Positions 15,194 through 24,835 of a DNA stretch of 28,518 bases are shown piece by piece. The stretch spans positions 22,507 to 51,024 of the forward strand of contig CAZWDO010000002.1 of NCBI GenBank assembly GCA_964632485.1, given 5' to 3'. This DNA is from CAZWDO01 sp964632485 [NCBI: uncultured bacterium]. Lineage in GTDB: Bacteria > JAGOEH01. The notes beneath the pieces are model-generated. The model was not told the DNA's origin. It searched no databases and saw only the letters and a program-made list of their open reading frames with translations. Both the position numbers and the translations under genes were made by a program. How positions within the stretch are numbered: the first letter of the stretch is position 1; the number at the start of each line of letters is the position of its first letter.

Positions 15194-15663
15194 GAACTTC
15201 GTTTTTGGCGAAAAAAATCCTGTATTAAACCTCGGGACGCTTCTTCCAGTAATCCCGATTGTATAATCACCTGGTGGTTTAAGCGTTTATCGGAGTGAAT
15301 CGCATACAAGGTGCCGTAAGCGCCGCCTTTGGAATCACTGCATCCATAACAGACCCGAAAAATCCGGGTTTGCCATAACGCTCCCGCGCACATGATACAC
15401 GGTTCCATCGTTACGTAGAGTTCGCACCCGATCAACCGACTATGCCCCGTTGAGCGCAAGGCCGCCTGGATAGCGCGTATTTCTGCATGCGCTGTCCCGT
15501 CCCGCAAGGTCTCAACTAAATTGTATCCCTCGCCAATGATGCGTTCATCTTTTACGATAACCGCTCCAACGGGAACTTCGTTATGCAAAAAAGCTTGCCG
15601 CGCTAATTCGAGCGCGCGATGCATAAACCGTTCATCTCTGGAACCGGTGTTCGTGTCCGGCAC
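15172..15663 (-). CDS. tadA: tRNA adenosine(34) deaminase
   Basis: 163 aa zinc deaminase that converts A34 to inosine in tRNA-Arg(ACG). The active site has HAE (His59, Glu61) and PCIMC (Cys89, Cys92). The GTG start at 15663 is backed by a perfect AAGGAG about 7 nt upstream and gives the usual N-terminal helix (DERFMHRALELA). The domain ends near FFRQKR (150-155); the last residues S-S-E-R-C-Q-S-G and the TGA stop are encoded within the first 22 nt of tRNA-Ser(CGA) on the same strand. It is the first gene of the tRNA/SRP RNA/dnaX run. Confidence 0.96.
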   Translation of the reverse strand: MPDTNTGSRDERFMHRALELARQAFLHNEVPVGAVIVKDERIIGEGYNLVETLRDGTAHAEIRAIQAALRSTGHSRLIGCELYVTMEPCIMCAGALWQTRIFRVCYGCSDSKGGAYGTLYAIHSDKRLNHQVIIQSGLLEEASRGLIQDFFRQKRSSERCQSG

Positions 15664-15722
15664 GCTTAACTCCTTAATTCTTTTATGTAACAGATCAAGC
15701 AGAACTCTTCAATAAGTGCACT

Positions 15723-15751
15723 ATTATAATACATGTCGCAAAAAATTGCAA
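15723..15751 (-). promoter_or_regulatory. Promoter of the tadA-tRNA-ffs run
   Basis: Minus strand TTGCAA (15746-15751), 17 bp, perfect TATAAT (15723-15728). The predicted start is near 15716, about 53 nt before the tadA GTG. No other promoter is obvious in the 7-23 nt gaps between the downstream RNA genes. Confidence 0.65.
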
Positions 15752-15876
15752 GCGTTTTTTTAATAAAATTATTTTTTTCTGCTTTTTCAGTGAGTTAAAT
15801 GATATCCTCCCGGCCATCCCAAATGGATATAAGGAATCTCAACCCGGGTCGGATGAGGTTTTTAAGCGCGGCAGTT

Positions 15877-18800
15877 TTATGGCGCCTGGATCAGTTGGCT
15901 TTGGCTATGGGCATTAAATTCAGGCGCATACATACATTCAATATGTGAAATTCCACCGCTATAACTGCCTTTTTGAACAATTGTGGTTTCATATTCAAAA
16001 ATATAACGGCCTTTCGGCAGATAATCTATGAAAAAATGAGCAGCTGTATCCCGATTACTTTGGTAATAATAGAGACCGTCCTGAAAGTGGTAGGATGAAA
16101 GTTGATCGACACATTCCACCCCGGCCGCCCGGTTGTCTTTAATATGGATAAATTCCAGACTACGATCCGTTTCCAGTTCCAGTCGGATCACCAGATGGTC
16201 GCCTAATGCGAGGGTTTCCCGATTTAAGGGTATTAAAGTCGGACCTTGCGCGCTGTTCTTTTTAATCCATAGCGTACGTTTGATTTTAAGGGGGTTTTGA
16301 GTATGGGGCGCGATTTTGTCCATTTCTTGCCAATATTGCCAATGAAGTCCGCCCCAACTAATACCCGGAGTTTTCCGATGGAGTCTCACTCGCCCCATTT
16401 CGCTATGAATTTTATCTCCGGATACTCGATATTCGATCATATTGGTTCCACTTTCCACGCTTGGCGAATCAATGGATATCAGCCCAAGTTTAATATCGAT
16501 AGGGGAACTATCCAATGGTAGATTTTGGTTTGGGGAGAGCAGGGCGAAAACCGCTGCAGCAGTAGATTTTGTCGTTGGCCATGAGTGGGTTTGTTTGAGC
16601 TTGAGCAACCATTGACGGCATTCATGGGCGGCTGTAGTATCCTGCGCGCATTTTTCAAGCGCCTCAATCATCATCACCTGGGTTTCCAGAGGCTCTTGCG
16701 CCCAATACCATGGAGCTTCTGTATCCGCCCAGTATCGTCCCAATTCCTCGTCATAACGGCTTCGTTCCAGTAATGAGCGGCAGATTTTCAGGCTGGTGTC
16801 TCGTTGCTCTAATTCCCATAGCGCTAATGCAATATAGGCTTGAGTCAGACGGTCGCGAGTCTGTGCCCAGCTTTTTTTCGCCAGTTTGATAAAATAGTTG
16901 AATGCTTTTTCCGTTTCCCCCGTCAACGGACGATCTAATAAGTAAAAAGTCCGTCCATAAAGATAAAACGCTTCGAGCGAACCAATGAATGGATCTTTGG
17001 TGGAGGTATCTCGTAACATTTCCTGATAGCGGTCGATTAACCATTGATCTAAATAATTGATAGCGGTAACAAAAGGCCCACTCATCCCGGCTTGAATACC
17101 CAGTTTTTTGATTCGTCCATAATTAGCGACAAGATAAACCGTCATATAGGTATTGTCAGGTCCGCCTTTGAACCATGGCCAGCAGCCGTTTTCGTTTTGG
17201 AGATTTTTTAACTTATCAAACGTCGAAGAGATCGACGATTCAATGTAATTGACATCGAAAAGCAGCGCAATTCGTTGCACTGATTCGGTTTGGTCACGAC
17301 TCTCCAGCGCCCAGGGCGTTTCTTCCAGAAGTATGCTTTTTAAATCCGTGTCGAGTTCCAATTCTGATTTCAATCGGCCTTCTTTTTGCCATTGCCGGAA
17401 CATATCTCCGATACGGGGACTACCTGCCACAATTTTTCGCGCCAACAGATTGGCGAATAAACGGTTAAAAAGCTGTTCCGCATTTTCGTAATTGGCTTCC
17501 ATCAGAACCGGCAGAGCTTTCACCGCTGTCCATAAGGGCGATTGTGTTATTTCGAGGGTCAGTGATTGATGTTGGATATTTGCGTCTTGACTTTGTTCTA
17601 ACTGAATCAAGTGGAACTCCCGGGCCAGGGTGTCATTGACCCATAAGGGAATCGATTCCTGAACCAGAATGCTTTTTTTCAGGATTGGAAGCAGCGATTC
17701 TTCTCCGTCGCTGAATCTATTATCGCTTGCGCTGATACGGACTGCGGCCAGTTCTACATCACGGGGAACGCAGATTGACCATTCCACTCGGGTGGATCGC
17801 TTGCTTTCAACGGTAAAATCAAGTGTCGGTTTTTGAATGGCAAAGAGATGGGTGACCGTTTTTTCCGTAAAAGGATCAAAAAGTGTTAATACTGCCTCAC
17901 CAGTGATAGGCTGGTCTGTGAGATTGGATATTTTAGCGCTAATAACAATTCGGTCGCCTTCCCGTAGAAACCGGGGGAGATTCGGTTGAATCATCAATGG
18001 TTTTTGAGTGATGATTTTTTCTTCCCAATAACCGTTGGTCAGTTCACGATTATGAGCAAAGGCCATCAACCTCCAGGAAGTCAGCGCTTCCGGCATTTCA
18101 AACTGGAGGATAAAAAAACCGGCGCTGTCAGCTAATAGTTGAGGATAAAAAAATGCTGTTTCCCGCAGATTCCTGCGAATTGAAGGAAGAGGATTCCGGT
18201 CATTATCATCAGACGTTTGAGCTTGCTCGGGGGGAGCTGGAAGATTATCATTACTGGATGGCTTTAATAATTTTGAGATAGAAACTTCTTCATTTTCAAA
18301 TGCATCAGCAGCAAAAGCTGAAGGCTGTTCTCTGAATGATCGATTTCCAGCTCTTTGAAGCATGTCACCCATAAAAAAACCGTAAGATTGATGTACTTCA
18401 GGTGGATATTGGGGATAAGTTTCAACTTGTGGATTTAAAAATCGGTTCCAATTCTCAAGTAGATTCCTGAACTCGCTATTTTTTTGGCGATATGAATACT
18501 GATCGTAGCGCCAGATTGGCTGGAAATAGTTAATTACTGTATGATCACTGGAAAAAACATGATCCAGCGTTGGCCAGGAATGGGGGGCTAGTAGGTCTAA
18601 AGAAGAATCGTACATTCCGGCTACCATTTCCACGGGTAATGAGTTTTGCGGCGATTGTACTCTAAGTTTCCATATTTCTTTTTTCCCCGGCAAAAGATTT
18701 GTTCTCAGGTGTTCCGGTTTAATGACCAGTTTTTTGTTGTCCCAGGGAATATCAATCCGGGTCTGCCATGGATACCATTCCTCCTCCAAGACCATATTAA

Positions 18801-21800
18801 CGTGAATAGTAAATCCGCCCCGCATTTTTTCGGTAACTGGAACTTGAAGTAAACTCTGGGATTGGGCTAATTTGAAATACTCCAGACATTGGCCGTCTCT
18901 AAACAGCTCCACACGAATCCAGGGCTTGTCAGCGCCACTGGAGCAGAGAACTGATAATGTGTCACCGACTTTCAATCCATTGCTTTTAGCTTGACAATAA
19001 AATGGGGTATGAAGGGGGAATTTTTTATCACGGGGATCAATCATGAGCAGGCATTGCTCGGCTTTAGCGATTTTGCCTGCCGGATCTCTGGCTTCAATGA
19101 CTACTCGATAGGCGCCAGACGGAAGTTTTAATTCTTTAATAGTCTTCCGGTTCGGGGAATTGCGGAACGCGATGCGTTGAAAAATCTCTCCGTTAGGCCA
19201 GCGTTGCCAATCATTGGCGCTTGTATCGTAAACAACTTCCGACGGTATTGGCTCCTGTCTCCATTGAAAATCAGGGAATTGCCGTGTTTCCTGTGGCTGG
19301 ATTAATCGATAGACAAGTACTTCTCCTTCGGCTGCGACCGGTTGACCGTTTAAATTTGTATATTCAATTTTCACTGAACAGGGTTTGGAGATCATATTCC
19401 ATTCAGCCAAGGATAGATACGCTTGCCATAACGAATATCCGGCATTGATCGATTTATTATGCTGTTGGGTTTCCCCCTGAATATCCGTGATGGAAATAGT
19501 GATCGAATAACTGAATACAGGATCATTTGACGGATCTATTTTAGGATTGGGAAGCGCTTGAAAATTGAAATTGAATTTACCTTCGCGGTCGGTGAAAATT
19601 TCACCGAAGGCAAGTTCCTGGTTATCCCGGGGAAATCCAATCCAACGGTAACGCCAGATTGGATAGCTGGTTTGCCGGAATACTCGATAAGTTACCTTTC
19701 CCCCATCAATCGGAGCTCCGGAGTAACTGACAGCGGTTCCGGTAATGCGGACGGTATCATTTACTTTGTAGGATTCATTGATTGGATCTGTTTCTATATA
19801 GAAGGTTGGCCGCTTATATTCTTCAACGCGAATGGAAGCAGATGCCTGAGGTTCAGTTGTACGAATTTCCATGACGCCTAAAAGGAGATTAACCGGTAAT
19901 TGATAAGTTCCGGAAAAAGAACCCAATGCGTTGGTTTTTAATTCAAGCGTTTGGACGACTGAACGATTGCGATCGAGAAGTTCGACCTGGACAGTCTGAT
20001 TTTCAAGTGTATGATAATCATTTTTTACCGGATCGGTTTCGAACAAGATGCCTTTAAAATAAATAGTCTGGCCGGGACGGTAAAGTTTACGGTCTGAAAA
20101 GAGGACGACCTGCTCTATAGCCGAAGGCGTGGAAGGAATACGATTAGCCGGAGTAATTTGGGATTGATGGTTTTGCCTTTCAATCAACCGGTTGCCTTTA
20201 CTATCCAAATATTCGATAATGCGAAAGGACTCGTTTTCCCTCCATTTCGGAAGTTGTACATACCCATTTCGATCACTGGAGAGGGTTTCCTCACCTGTTA
20301 CAATATGGGTTGTTTTACCTTTCTGATAGTATTGAATTTTAACTTGAAGGCCTTTAATGGGGGTTCCCGTTAGATAATCATTGATATATGCTTCAGGGGG
20401 CTGAAACTGTTGTGTTTTGTAGTAAACAAAATAAGGGGTGACAATTATCGGAGTGTGGCTGATCTGATTGGACTTACGTTCGAAAGTTGGCTGATATGAG
20501 GCAAAAATACGGTAGCAACCGGGTTCAATCGCCGGTAAATCGAGGAGAGTATCGCGCAAATGAAAATCGGAGTTAGCGTTCAATTCTATACTCCATTCCA
20601 GCAAGGGAGGATTTTTTAAATATCGCCAAAGCATGGAGTCATTGATCTCCTGAGAAGTTATCATATTGTTACGGACAGTGTCCCAGGAATCACGATATAC
20701 CCGAAACGTAATCCGGTCAATATTGCGATATTGGACTCCGAGAGCTGGTGTTTTACGGGGGAGCCGCAGGGTTTTGGTTTTGATAGTCAGTTCCTTGGCC
20801 TCAATACGGTCGATGAGTGAAAGGCAGTTGTTCGCGCCTACTGTGCCGGGCCAGGCTTGGGAATAACGTTGGCATAAAGCGTGGGCCTGAATTGCATCTC
20901 CTTTCTGATATCGGATTTGCGCGATAAAGTAGGCAATCTGTGGTAATTGTTCGCTGCGAGGTGATAGAGCCAGCCAATACTGGAGCGCATGGAGGTATAG
21001 TGAATCAGCGCTTGCTCCTGGAACCAAGTTTTTTAATGTTGAAATTCGGTGTATGTCGGCATGGATCAGCGCTTCTATATCGTTTTGGTGAAAATTGATC
21101 AATTCTTTGAAGGTTTTGATCAGCAACCAATTCGGTGATAACGTATCGCTGAAAGGGAGCGTCCATGCGTTGAATTGTGGCAACGGCTTCATAAAATCAT
21201 TGGTTTTTATAATATCAAACGTTTCAATCGGTTTGGTTAGCCGCCAATCACCATTGGATAAAAAATCAATGAATTCCCAGGATAAAAAGTCAAATAAACT
21301 CGGTCGATATAAATTGAGAGCGCTGCCGGGCGCCAGAAATTTCAACCAATCATCAATGGGTATTTTTTGTATCTCGTGGCCGCTGAGCGATTTCTTGAAT
21401 GCCCAAACGGTCTTAGCATAAATCCGGTCGATATCCCAGAGGGTTATATCATCCTCTGCATTCTGTCCTTCCTGGGGAGTGCGTTGCAAAATTCGGTATC
21501 GGTTTGCCTGGTAGTACTGGTGGTACCAAAGACCGAGAATTCCATAATATAGCGGTTGCAGGGCTGGTGGCGCAGACACGATTTCTTTCTCCAATAAGCG
21601 GATTTTGTATTCAGGGAAGCTGCCTTCAATTGCCGATTGTTGGATGATTAATTTTATTTTGGCTTTAAGCGCTGTTGGATATTCGTTTTTCTCCCAGGCT
21701 CTTTGATATAGTGACTGCAAAAGTTTGATCGTAGTTAGAGGTAATTGGTCTTGTTCCGCTTCAGCGACTTTTTTCCAGAGCATAGTATCTGTATCTTCGG

Positions 21801-21876
21801 CATATAAAATGCAGTTCCATCCGCTTGTCAGTAAAATGTATAAAATAATATAAACGAAACAAAGTCGATTACGCAT
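15877..21876 (-). CDS. Large alpha-2-macroglobulin-like secreted protein without thioester
   Basis: 1999 aa, in the range of large bacterial alpha-2-macroglobulins. The ATG at 21876 has AGGAGG 5 nt upstream and opens a signal peptide (R-N-R, hydrophobic 6-25, likely cut after LYA-26). An N-terminal helical region (about 30-380) precedes repeated macroglobulin beta-domains, with KLYRPGQTIYFKGILF near residue 600. The A2M domain signature ETAFFYPQL...FEMPEALTSWRL lies at about 1240-1265, followed by a helical toroid region (about 1460-1790). At the thioester site the sequence reads Y-E-N-A-E-Q: Asn1465 stands where C-x-E-Q needs Cys, so covalent trapping is not possible. It is monocistronic with its own promoter, and no penicillin-binding protein lies beside it. 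Periplasmic protease inhibition or cell-envelope protection is the family inference. Confidence 0.9.
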   Translation of the reverse strand: MRNRLCFVYIILYILLTSGWNCILYAEDTDTMLWKKVAEAEQDQLPLTTIKLLQSLYQRAWEKNEYPTALKAKIKLIIQQSAIEGSFPEYKIRLLEKEIVSAPPALQPLYYGILGLWYHQYYQANRYRILQRTPQEGQNAEDDITLWDIDRIYAKTVWAFKKSLSGHEIQKIPIDDWLKFLAPGSALNLYRPSLFDFLSWEFIDFLSNGDWRLTKPIETFDIIKTNDFMKPLPQFNAWTLPFSDTLSPNWLLIKTFKELINFHQNDIEALIHADIHRISTLKNLVPGASADSLYLHALQYWLALSPRSEQLPQIAYFIAQIRYQKGDAIQAHALCQRYSQAWPGTVGANNCLSLIDRIEAKELTIKTKTLRLPRKTPALGVQYRNIDRITFRVYRDSWDTVRNNMITSQEINDSMLWRYLKNPPLLEWSIELNANSDFHLRDTLLDLPAIEPGCYRIFASYQPTFERKSNQISHTPIIVTPYFVYYKTQQFQPPEAYINDYLTGTPIKGLQVKIQYYQKGKTTHIVTGEETLSSDRNGYVQLPKWRENESFRIIEYLDSKGNRLIERQNHQSQITPANRIPSTPSAIEQVVLFSDRKLYRPGQTIYFKGILFETDPVKNDYHTLENQTVQVELLDRNRSVVQTLELKTNALGSFSGTYQLPVNLLLGVMEIRTTEPQASASIRVEEYKRPTFYIETDPINESYKVNDTVRITGTAVSYSGAPIDGGKVTYRVFRQTSYPIWRYRWIGFPRDNQELAFGEIFTDREGKFNFNFQALPNPKIDPSNDPVFSYSITISITDIQGETQQHNKSINAGYSLWQAYLSLAEWNMISKPCSVKIEYTNLNGQPVAAEGEVLVYRLIQPQETRQFPDFQWRQEPIPSEVVYDTSANDWQRWPNGEIFQRIAFRNSPNRKTIKELKLPSGAYRVVIEARDPAGKIAKAEQCLLMIDPRDKKFPLHTPFYCQAKSNGLKVGDTLSVLCSSGADKPWIRVELFRDGQCLEYFKLAQSQSLLQVPVTEKMRGGFTIHVNMVLEEEWYPWQTRIDIPWDNKKLVIKPEHLRTNLLPGKKEIWKLRVQSPQNSLPVEMVAGMYDSSLDLLAPHSWPTLDHVFSSDHTVINYFQPIWRYDQYSYRQKNSEFRNLLENWNRFLNPQVETYPQYPPEVHQSYGFFMGDMLQRAGNRSFREQPSAFAADAFENEEVSISKLLKPSSNDNLPAPPEQAQTSDDNDRNPLPSIRRNLRETAFFYPQLLADSAGFFILQFEMPEALTSWRLMAFAHNRELTNGYWEEKIITQKPLMIQPNLPRFLREGDRIVISAKISNLTDQPITGEAVLTLFDPFTEKTVTHLFAIQKPTLDFTVESKRSTRVEWSICVPRDVELAAVRISASDNRFSDGEESLLPILKKSILVQESIPLWVNDTLAREFHLIQLEQSQDANIQHQSLTLEITQSPLWTAVKALPVLMEANYENAEQLFNRLFANLLARKIVAGSPRIGDMFRQWQKEGRLKSELELDTDLKSILLEETPWALESRDQTESVQRIALLFDVNYIESSISSTFDKLKNLQNENGCWPWFKGGPDNTYMTVYLVANYGRIKKLGIQAGMSGPFVTAINYLDQWLIDRYQEMLRDTSTKDPFIGSLEAFYLYGRTFYLLDRPLTGETEKAFNYFIKLAKKSWAQTRDRLTQAYIALALWELEQRDTSLKICRSLLERSRYDEELGRYWADTEAPWYWAQEPLETQVMMIEALEKCAQDTTAAHECRQWLLKLKQTHSWPTTKSTAAAVFALLSPNQNLPLDSSPIDIKLGLISIDSPSVESGTNMIEYRVSGDKIHSEMGRVRLHRKTPGISWGGLHWQYWQEMDKIAPHTQNPLKIKRTLWIKKNSAQGPTLIPLNRETLALGDHLVIRLELETDRSLEFIHIKDNRAAGVECVDQLSSYHFQDGLYYYQSNRDTAAHFFIDYLPKGRYIFEYETTIVQKGSYSGGISHIECMYAPEFNAHSQSQLIQAP

Positions 21877-22039
21877 AGCAGCCTCCTCGAAGGAAATAAA
21901 TTTATTCAACACTTAAAAATTGCATTTAGAGCGCTAAAAACATCTTGCCATTTGGTGAACGCAAACGATGAGTGTAATCTGTTCATATCCTGCAATTCCA
22001 GGTCAAAACTTATACGGAATATCAGGGGTGAAAAATTTT

Positions 22040-22069
22040 TAAGCGCGACCGTCAATTTATCCGCGCTTA
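22040..22069 (-). promoter_or_regulatory. Hairpin at the 5' end of the alpha-2-macroglobulin leader
   Basis: TAAGCGCG and CGCGCTTA (8 bp) flank a 14-nt loop. The element starts at the predicted transcription start (about 22069), so the mRNA would begin with this stem. The leader to the ATG is about 190 nt; apart from a small TTTAG/CTAAA hairpin near 21930 I see nothing else recognisable in it. Confidence 0.4.
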
Positions 22070-22075
22070 TTAAGA

Positions 22076-22105
22076 AATATATAAATAAAAACGGATAAAA
22101 GTCAA
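22076..22105 (-). promoter_or_regulatory. Promoter of the alpha-2-macroglobulin gene
   Basis: Minus strand TTGACT (22100-22105), 18 bp, TATATT (22076-22081). It is divergent from the phosphorylase promoter, with the two -35 boxes 14 bp apart. Confidence 0.6.
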
Positions 22106-22119
22106 GATAATTTTTATTG

Positions 22120-22148
22120 TTGACATTTTATGCTGAGCTGATTATATT
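22120..22148 (+). promoter_or_regulatory. Promoter of glycogen phosphorylase
   Basis: TTGACA (22120-22125, perfect), 17 bp, TATATT (22143-22148). The predicted start is near 22155, giving a leader of about 73 nt. The 351-nt gap 21877-22227 holds only the two divergent promoters and their leaders. Confidence 0.75.
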
Positions 22149-22178
22149 GGAAAGACGATTAAGACTTATTTTAATAAC

Positions 22179-22202
22179 GGCAGTTTTATTAAAAATACTG
22201 CC
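22179..22202 (+). promoter_or_regulatory. Hairpin in the glgP leader
   Basis: GGCAGT (22179-22184) pairs with ACTGCC (22197-22202), with further T-A pairs inside. It lies between the predicted transcription start and the ribosome binding site and has no T-tract after it, so it is not a typical terminator. Its role is unknown. Confidence 0.35.
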
Positions 22203-22227
22203 CAACCTTTTTGTGAAAGGATAAGTT

Positions 22228-24708
22228 ATGTCTAATGGTGGCAACTCCGTTTTTTTTACGGATGAACAAACTCTCGAAAGCTATTCGTTGGCGAATCAGT
22301 TCGCGGAGCATTTAGAATTCATTTTAGTGAAGGACAAAATCACAGCCACGCAGAATGATGTTTATTATTCGTTATCGTTGGCGATTCGTGATCGCTTGAT
22401 TCGAAAATGGTTGCGGACACAACAGAAATACAAAGAGGATGATGTAAAACGGGTGTATTATTTGTCAATGGAATTTTTAATTGGCCGTCTTTTAGGAAAT
22501 GCGCTGATTAATATGGATTTTTATCATGAGTGTTATGAGATACTAAAGAAGGAAGGGCATAATCTGGAACATGTCCGGGAACTTGAAAAAGATATGGGGC
22601 TTGGAAATGGCGGATTGGGACGTTTAGCCGCATGTTTTCTGGATTCAATGGCTACGATGGAATTGCCGGCATTTGGATATGGCATTCGCTATGAATATGG
22701 CATTTTTTCACAGGCGATCGAAAATGGGTGGCAGGTGGAAAAACCGGATCATTGGTTGAGTTATGGTAATCCCTGGGAGATTTTCCGTCGGGAGTTAATT
22801 TTCAGAGTTAAGTTTTATGGCAGGATTGTTTCTCGCCGCGATGAACACAATCGATTGGTTTTCGATTGGGTCGATACGGAAGACGTTTTAGCTGTTGGTT
22901 ATGATGTTCCTGTGCCGGGGTATCATACAAACACAGTAAACAACCTGCGCTTATGGCAGGCTAAAGCCACTGACGAATTCAGCTTTAAAGAGTTCAATGC
23001 CGGAAACTATATTGCCGCCGTTGAAAATAAAAATCTTTCTGAGAATATTTCTAAAGTTCTCTATCCCAATGATGAGTACACGGAGGGCAAGTTTTTGCGG
23101 CTACGACAACAGTATTTTTTTGTTTCCGCATCACTGCAGGATATCATTCGGAAATATAAAATCAATCATCATACCTTTGATCGCTTCGCCGAAAAAACCG
23201 CGATTCAATTAAATGATACACATCCCGTGATTGCCATCCCCGAGTTGATGAGAATTTTGATTGATCAGGAAAACATGGAATGGGAAAAAGCCTGGCAAAT
23301 AACAGTCGCCACTTTTGCTTATACTAACCACACCGTAGTGCCGGAAGCATTGGAAGAGTGGCCGGTGTCCATTATGGAACAGTTGTTGCCCCGCCACCTG
23401 CAAATTATTTTTGAAATTAATTTTCGCTTTCTGGAATTTGTACGACAAAACGTGACCCGTGATGACGCAATAATTTCTGAACTTTCTATTATCCATGAAT
23501 TTCCTGAAAAGCGGGTGCGTATGGCCAATTTGGCGATTGTCGGCGCGCATAAAGTAAATGGCGTGGCGGCGTTACATACTGAAATCCTTAAGACCCAGAT
23601 TTTTAAACATTTTTATCGGGTATTTCCGGATAAGTTTATTAATATCACCAACGGCATTTCTCCCCGCCGATGGCTAAAAACCGCCAATCCTTTTTTGGCC
23701 AACGCCATAACTGAAAAAATTGGTGATCAATGGGTGATCCATCTCGCTGAATTACATAAATTGGAACAGTTTGTGGATGATGTTGAATTCCAGGACGAAT
23801 GGCGTAATGCGAAATGGGTGTGTAAAAAAGTGCTGGTGGATTATGTCCGCAGACAATTGAATCTGCAAATTGATCCGGATTCACTTTTCGATATGCAGGT
23901 CAAACGGTTTCATGAGTATAAGCGCCAGTTATTGAATTTATTGCATGTCATTACTCTTTATAACCGTTTGCGCAATGGTCATATCAAGAATATTACGCCA
24001 CGGACTGTCTTTTTTGCCGGCAAGGCGGCGCCGGGATATTACACCGCTAAACTCATTATCAAATTGATCAATTCGGTTGCTAATGTAATTAATAACGATC
24101 CTCAGGTTAATCAGTTTTTAAAAGTAATTTTTCTTAAGGATTATTCTGTTACCCTGGCGGAACAAATTATACCGGCGGCTGATCTTTCTGAACAAATTTC
24201 GACGGCTGGATTGGAAGCTTCCGGAACCGGAAATATGAAATTTGCGCTGAATGGCGCTTTAACGATTGGTACAATGGACGGCGCCAATATTGAAATCAGA
24301 AAAGAAGTTGGCGACGATAATATTTTTATATTCGGTATGTTGGCCAATGAAGTATTGGCGCTCAAAAAGCAGGGATATCAACCTTATTCCTATTATCAGA
24401 ATAATTCTGAACTTCGGGAAGTGATCGATATGATTGCCACTAATTTTTTTAGTCCTTATGAAATCGATATCTTCAAACCGATTGTGGATCATTTGCTGTA
24501 TAATGACCGCTATTGCTTGTTAGCAGATTATCAGTCGTACATTGATACCCAGGATAAAGTGGCTGAATGTTATCAGAACCGAACCGAATGGATCAAAAAA
24601 TCAATTTTAAATTCGGCTAGAATCGGCTATTTTTCCAGTGATCGTTCAATTAAAGAATATAGTGAAAAGATATGGGATATTGAATCGATTAAAATTGATA
24701 CGATGTAG
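22228..24708 (+). CDS. glgP: Glycogen/maltodextrin phosphorylase
   Basis: 826 aa, the full length of GT35 phosphorylases. It releases glucose 1-phosphate from the non-reducing ends of alpha-1,4-glucans with phosphate, using pyridoxal phosphate. Signatures: RVYYLSMEFLIGR near 75, GNGGLGRLAACFLDSMAT near 127-144, QLNDTHPV near 330, and the PLP site EASGTGNMKFALNGA with Lys671. AAAGG lies 7 nt before the ATG. It stands alone with its own promoter and leader hairpin; no other glycogen gene is in the window. It converges on tRNA-Pro 9 nt downstream, with no terminator seen. Confidence 0.98.
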   Translation: MSNGGNSVFFTDEQTLESYSLANQFAEHLEFILVKDKITATQNDVYYSLSLAIRDRLIRKWLRTQQKYKEDDVKRVYYLSMEFLIGRLLGNALINMDFYHECYEILKKEGHNLEHVRELEKDMGLGNGGLGRLAACFLDSMATMELPAFGYGIRYEYGIFSQAIENGWQVEKPDHWLSYGNPWEIFRRELIFRVKFYGRIVSRRDEHNRLVFDWVDTEDVLAVGYDVPVPGYHTNTVNNLRLWQAKATDEFSFKEFNAGNYIAAVENKNLSENISKVLYPNDEYTEGKFLRLRQQYFFVSASLQDIIRKYKINHHTFDRFAEKTAIQLNDTHPVIAIPELMRILIDQENMEWEKAWQITVATFAYTNHTVVPEALEEWPVSIMEQLLPRHLQIIFEINFRFLEFVRQNVTRDDAIISELSIIHEFPEKRVRMANLAIVGAHKVNGVAALHTEILKTQIFKHFYRVFPDKFINITNGISPRRWLKTANPFLANAITEKIGDQWVIHLAELHKLEQFVDDVEFQDEWRNAKWVCKKVLVDYVRRQLNLQIDPDSLFDMQVKRFHEYKRQLLNLLHVITLYNRLRNGHIKNITPRTVFFAGKAAPGYYTAKLIIKLINSVANVINNDPQVNQFLKVIFLKDYSVTLAEQIIPAADLSEQISTAGLEASGTGNMKFALNGALTIGTMDGANIEIRKEVGDDNIFIFGMLANEVLALKKQGYQPYSYYQNNSELREVIDMIATNFFSPYEIDIFKPIVDHLLYNDRYCLLADYQSYIDTQDKVAECYQNRTEWIKKSILNSARIGYFSSDRSIKEYSEKIWDIESIKIDTM

Positions 24709-24717
24709 AATTGGGAA

Positions 24718-24792
24718 TCGGGATGGGGGGATTCGAACCCCCGACCTCATGGTCCCGAACCATGCGCGCTAACCGGGCTGCGCTACATCCCG
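24718..24792 (-). tRNA. tRNA-Pro (anticodon CGG)
   Basis: A 75-nt cloverleaf. The perfect acceptor CGGGATG/CATCCCG has the C1-G72 pair and A73 typical of bacterial tRNA-Pro. The stem CATGG/CCATG encloses TTCGGGA, giving anticodon CGG. CCA is not encoded. Confidence 0.97.
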
Positions 24793-24806
24793 AAACAGGT
24801 AATCCA

Positions 24807-24835
24807 ATTATAATCATAATTCACCTGAAAAGCAA
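24807..24835 (-). promoter_or_regulatory. Promoter of tRNA-Pro
   Basis: Minus strand TTGCTT (24830-24835), 17 bp, perfect TATAAT (24807-24812). The predicted start is near 24800, just ahead of the mature tRNA. Confidence 0.65.

Noticed and set aside
15900-21800. Numerous open frames of 60-110 codons opposite the alpha-2-macroglobulin gene
   Set aside because: They are shadows of one long, well-supported gene and show no domain, ribosome binding site or plausible composition.
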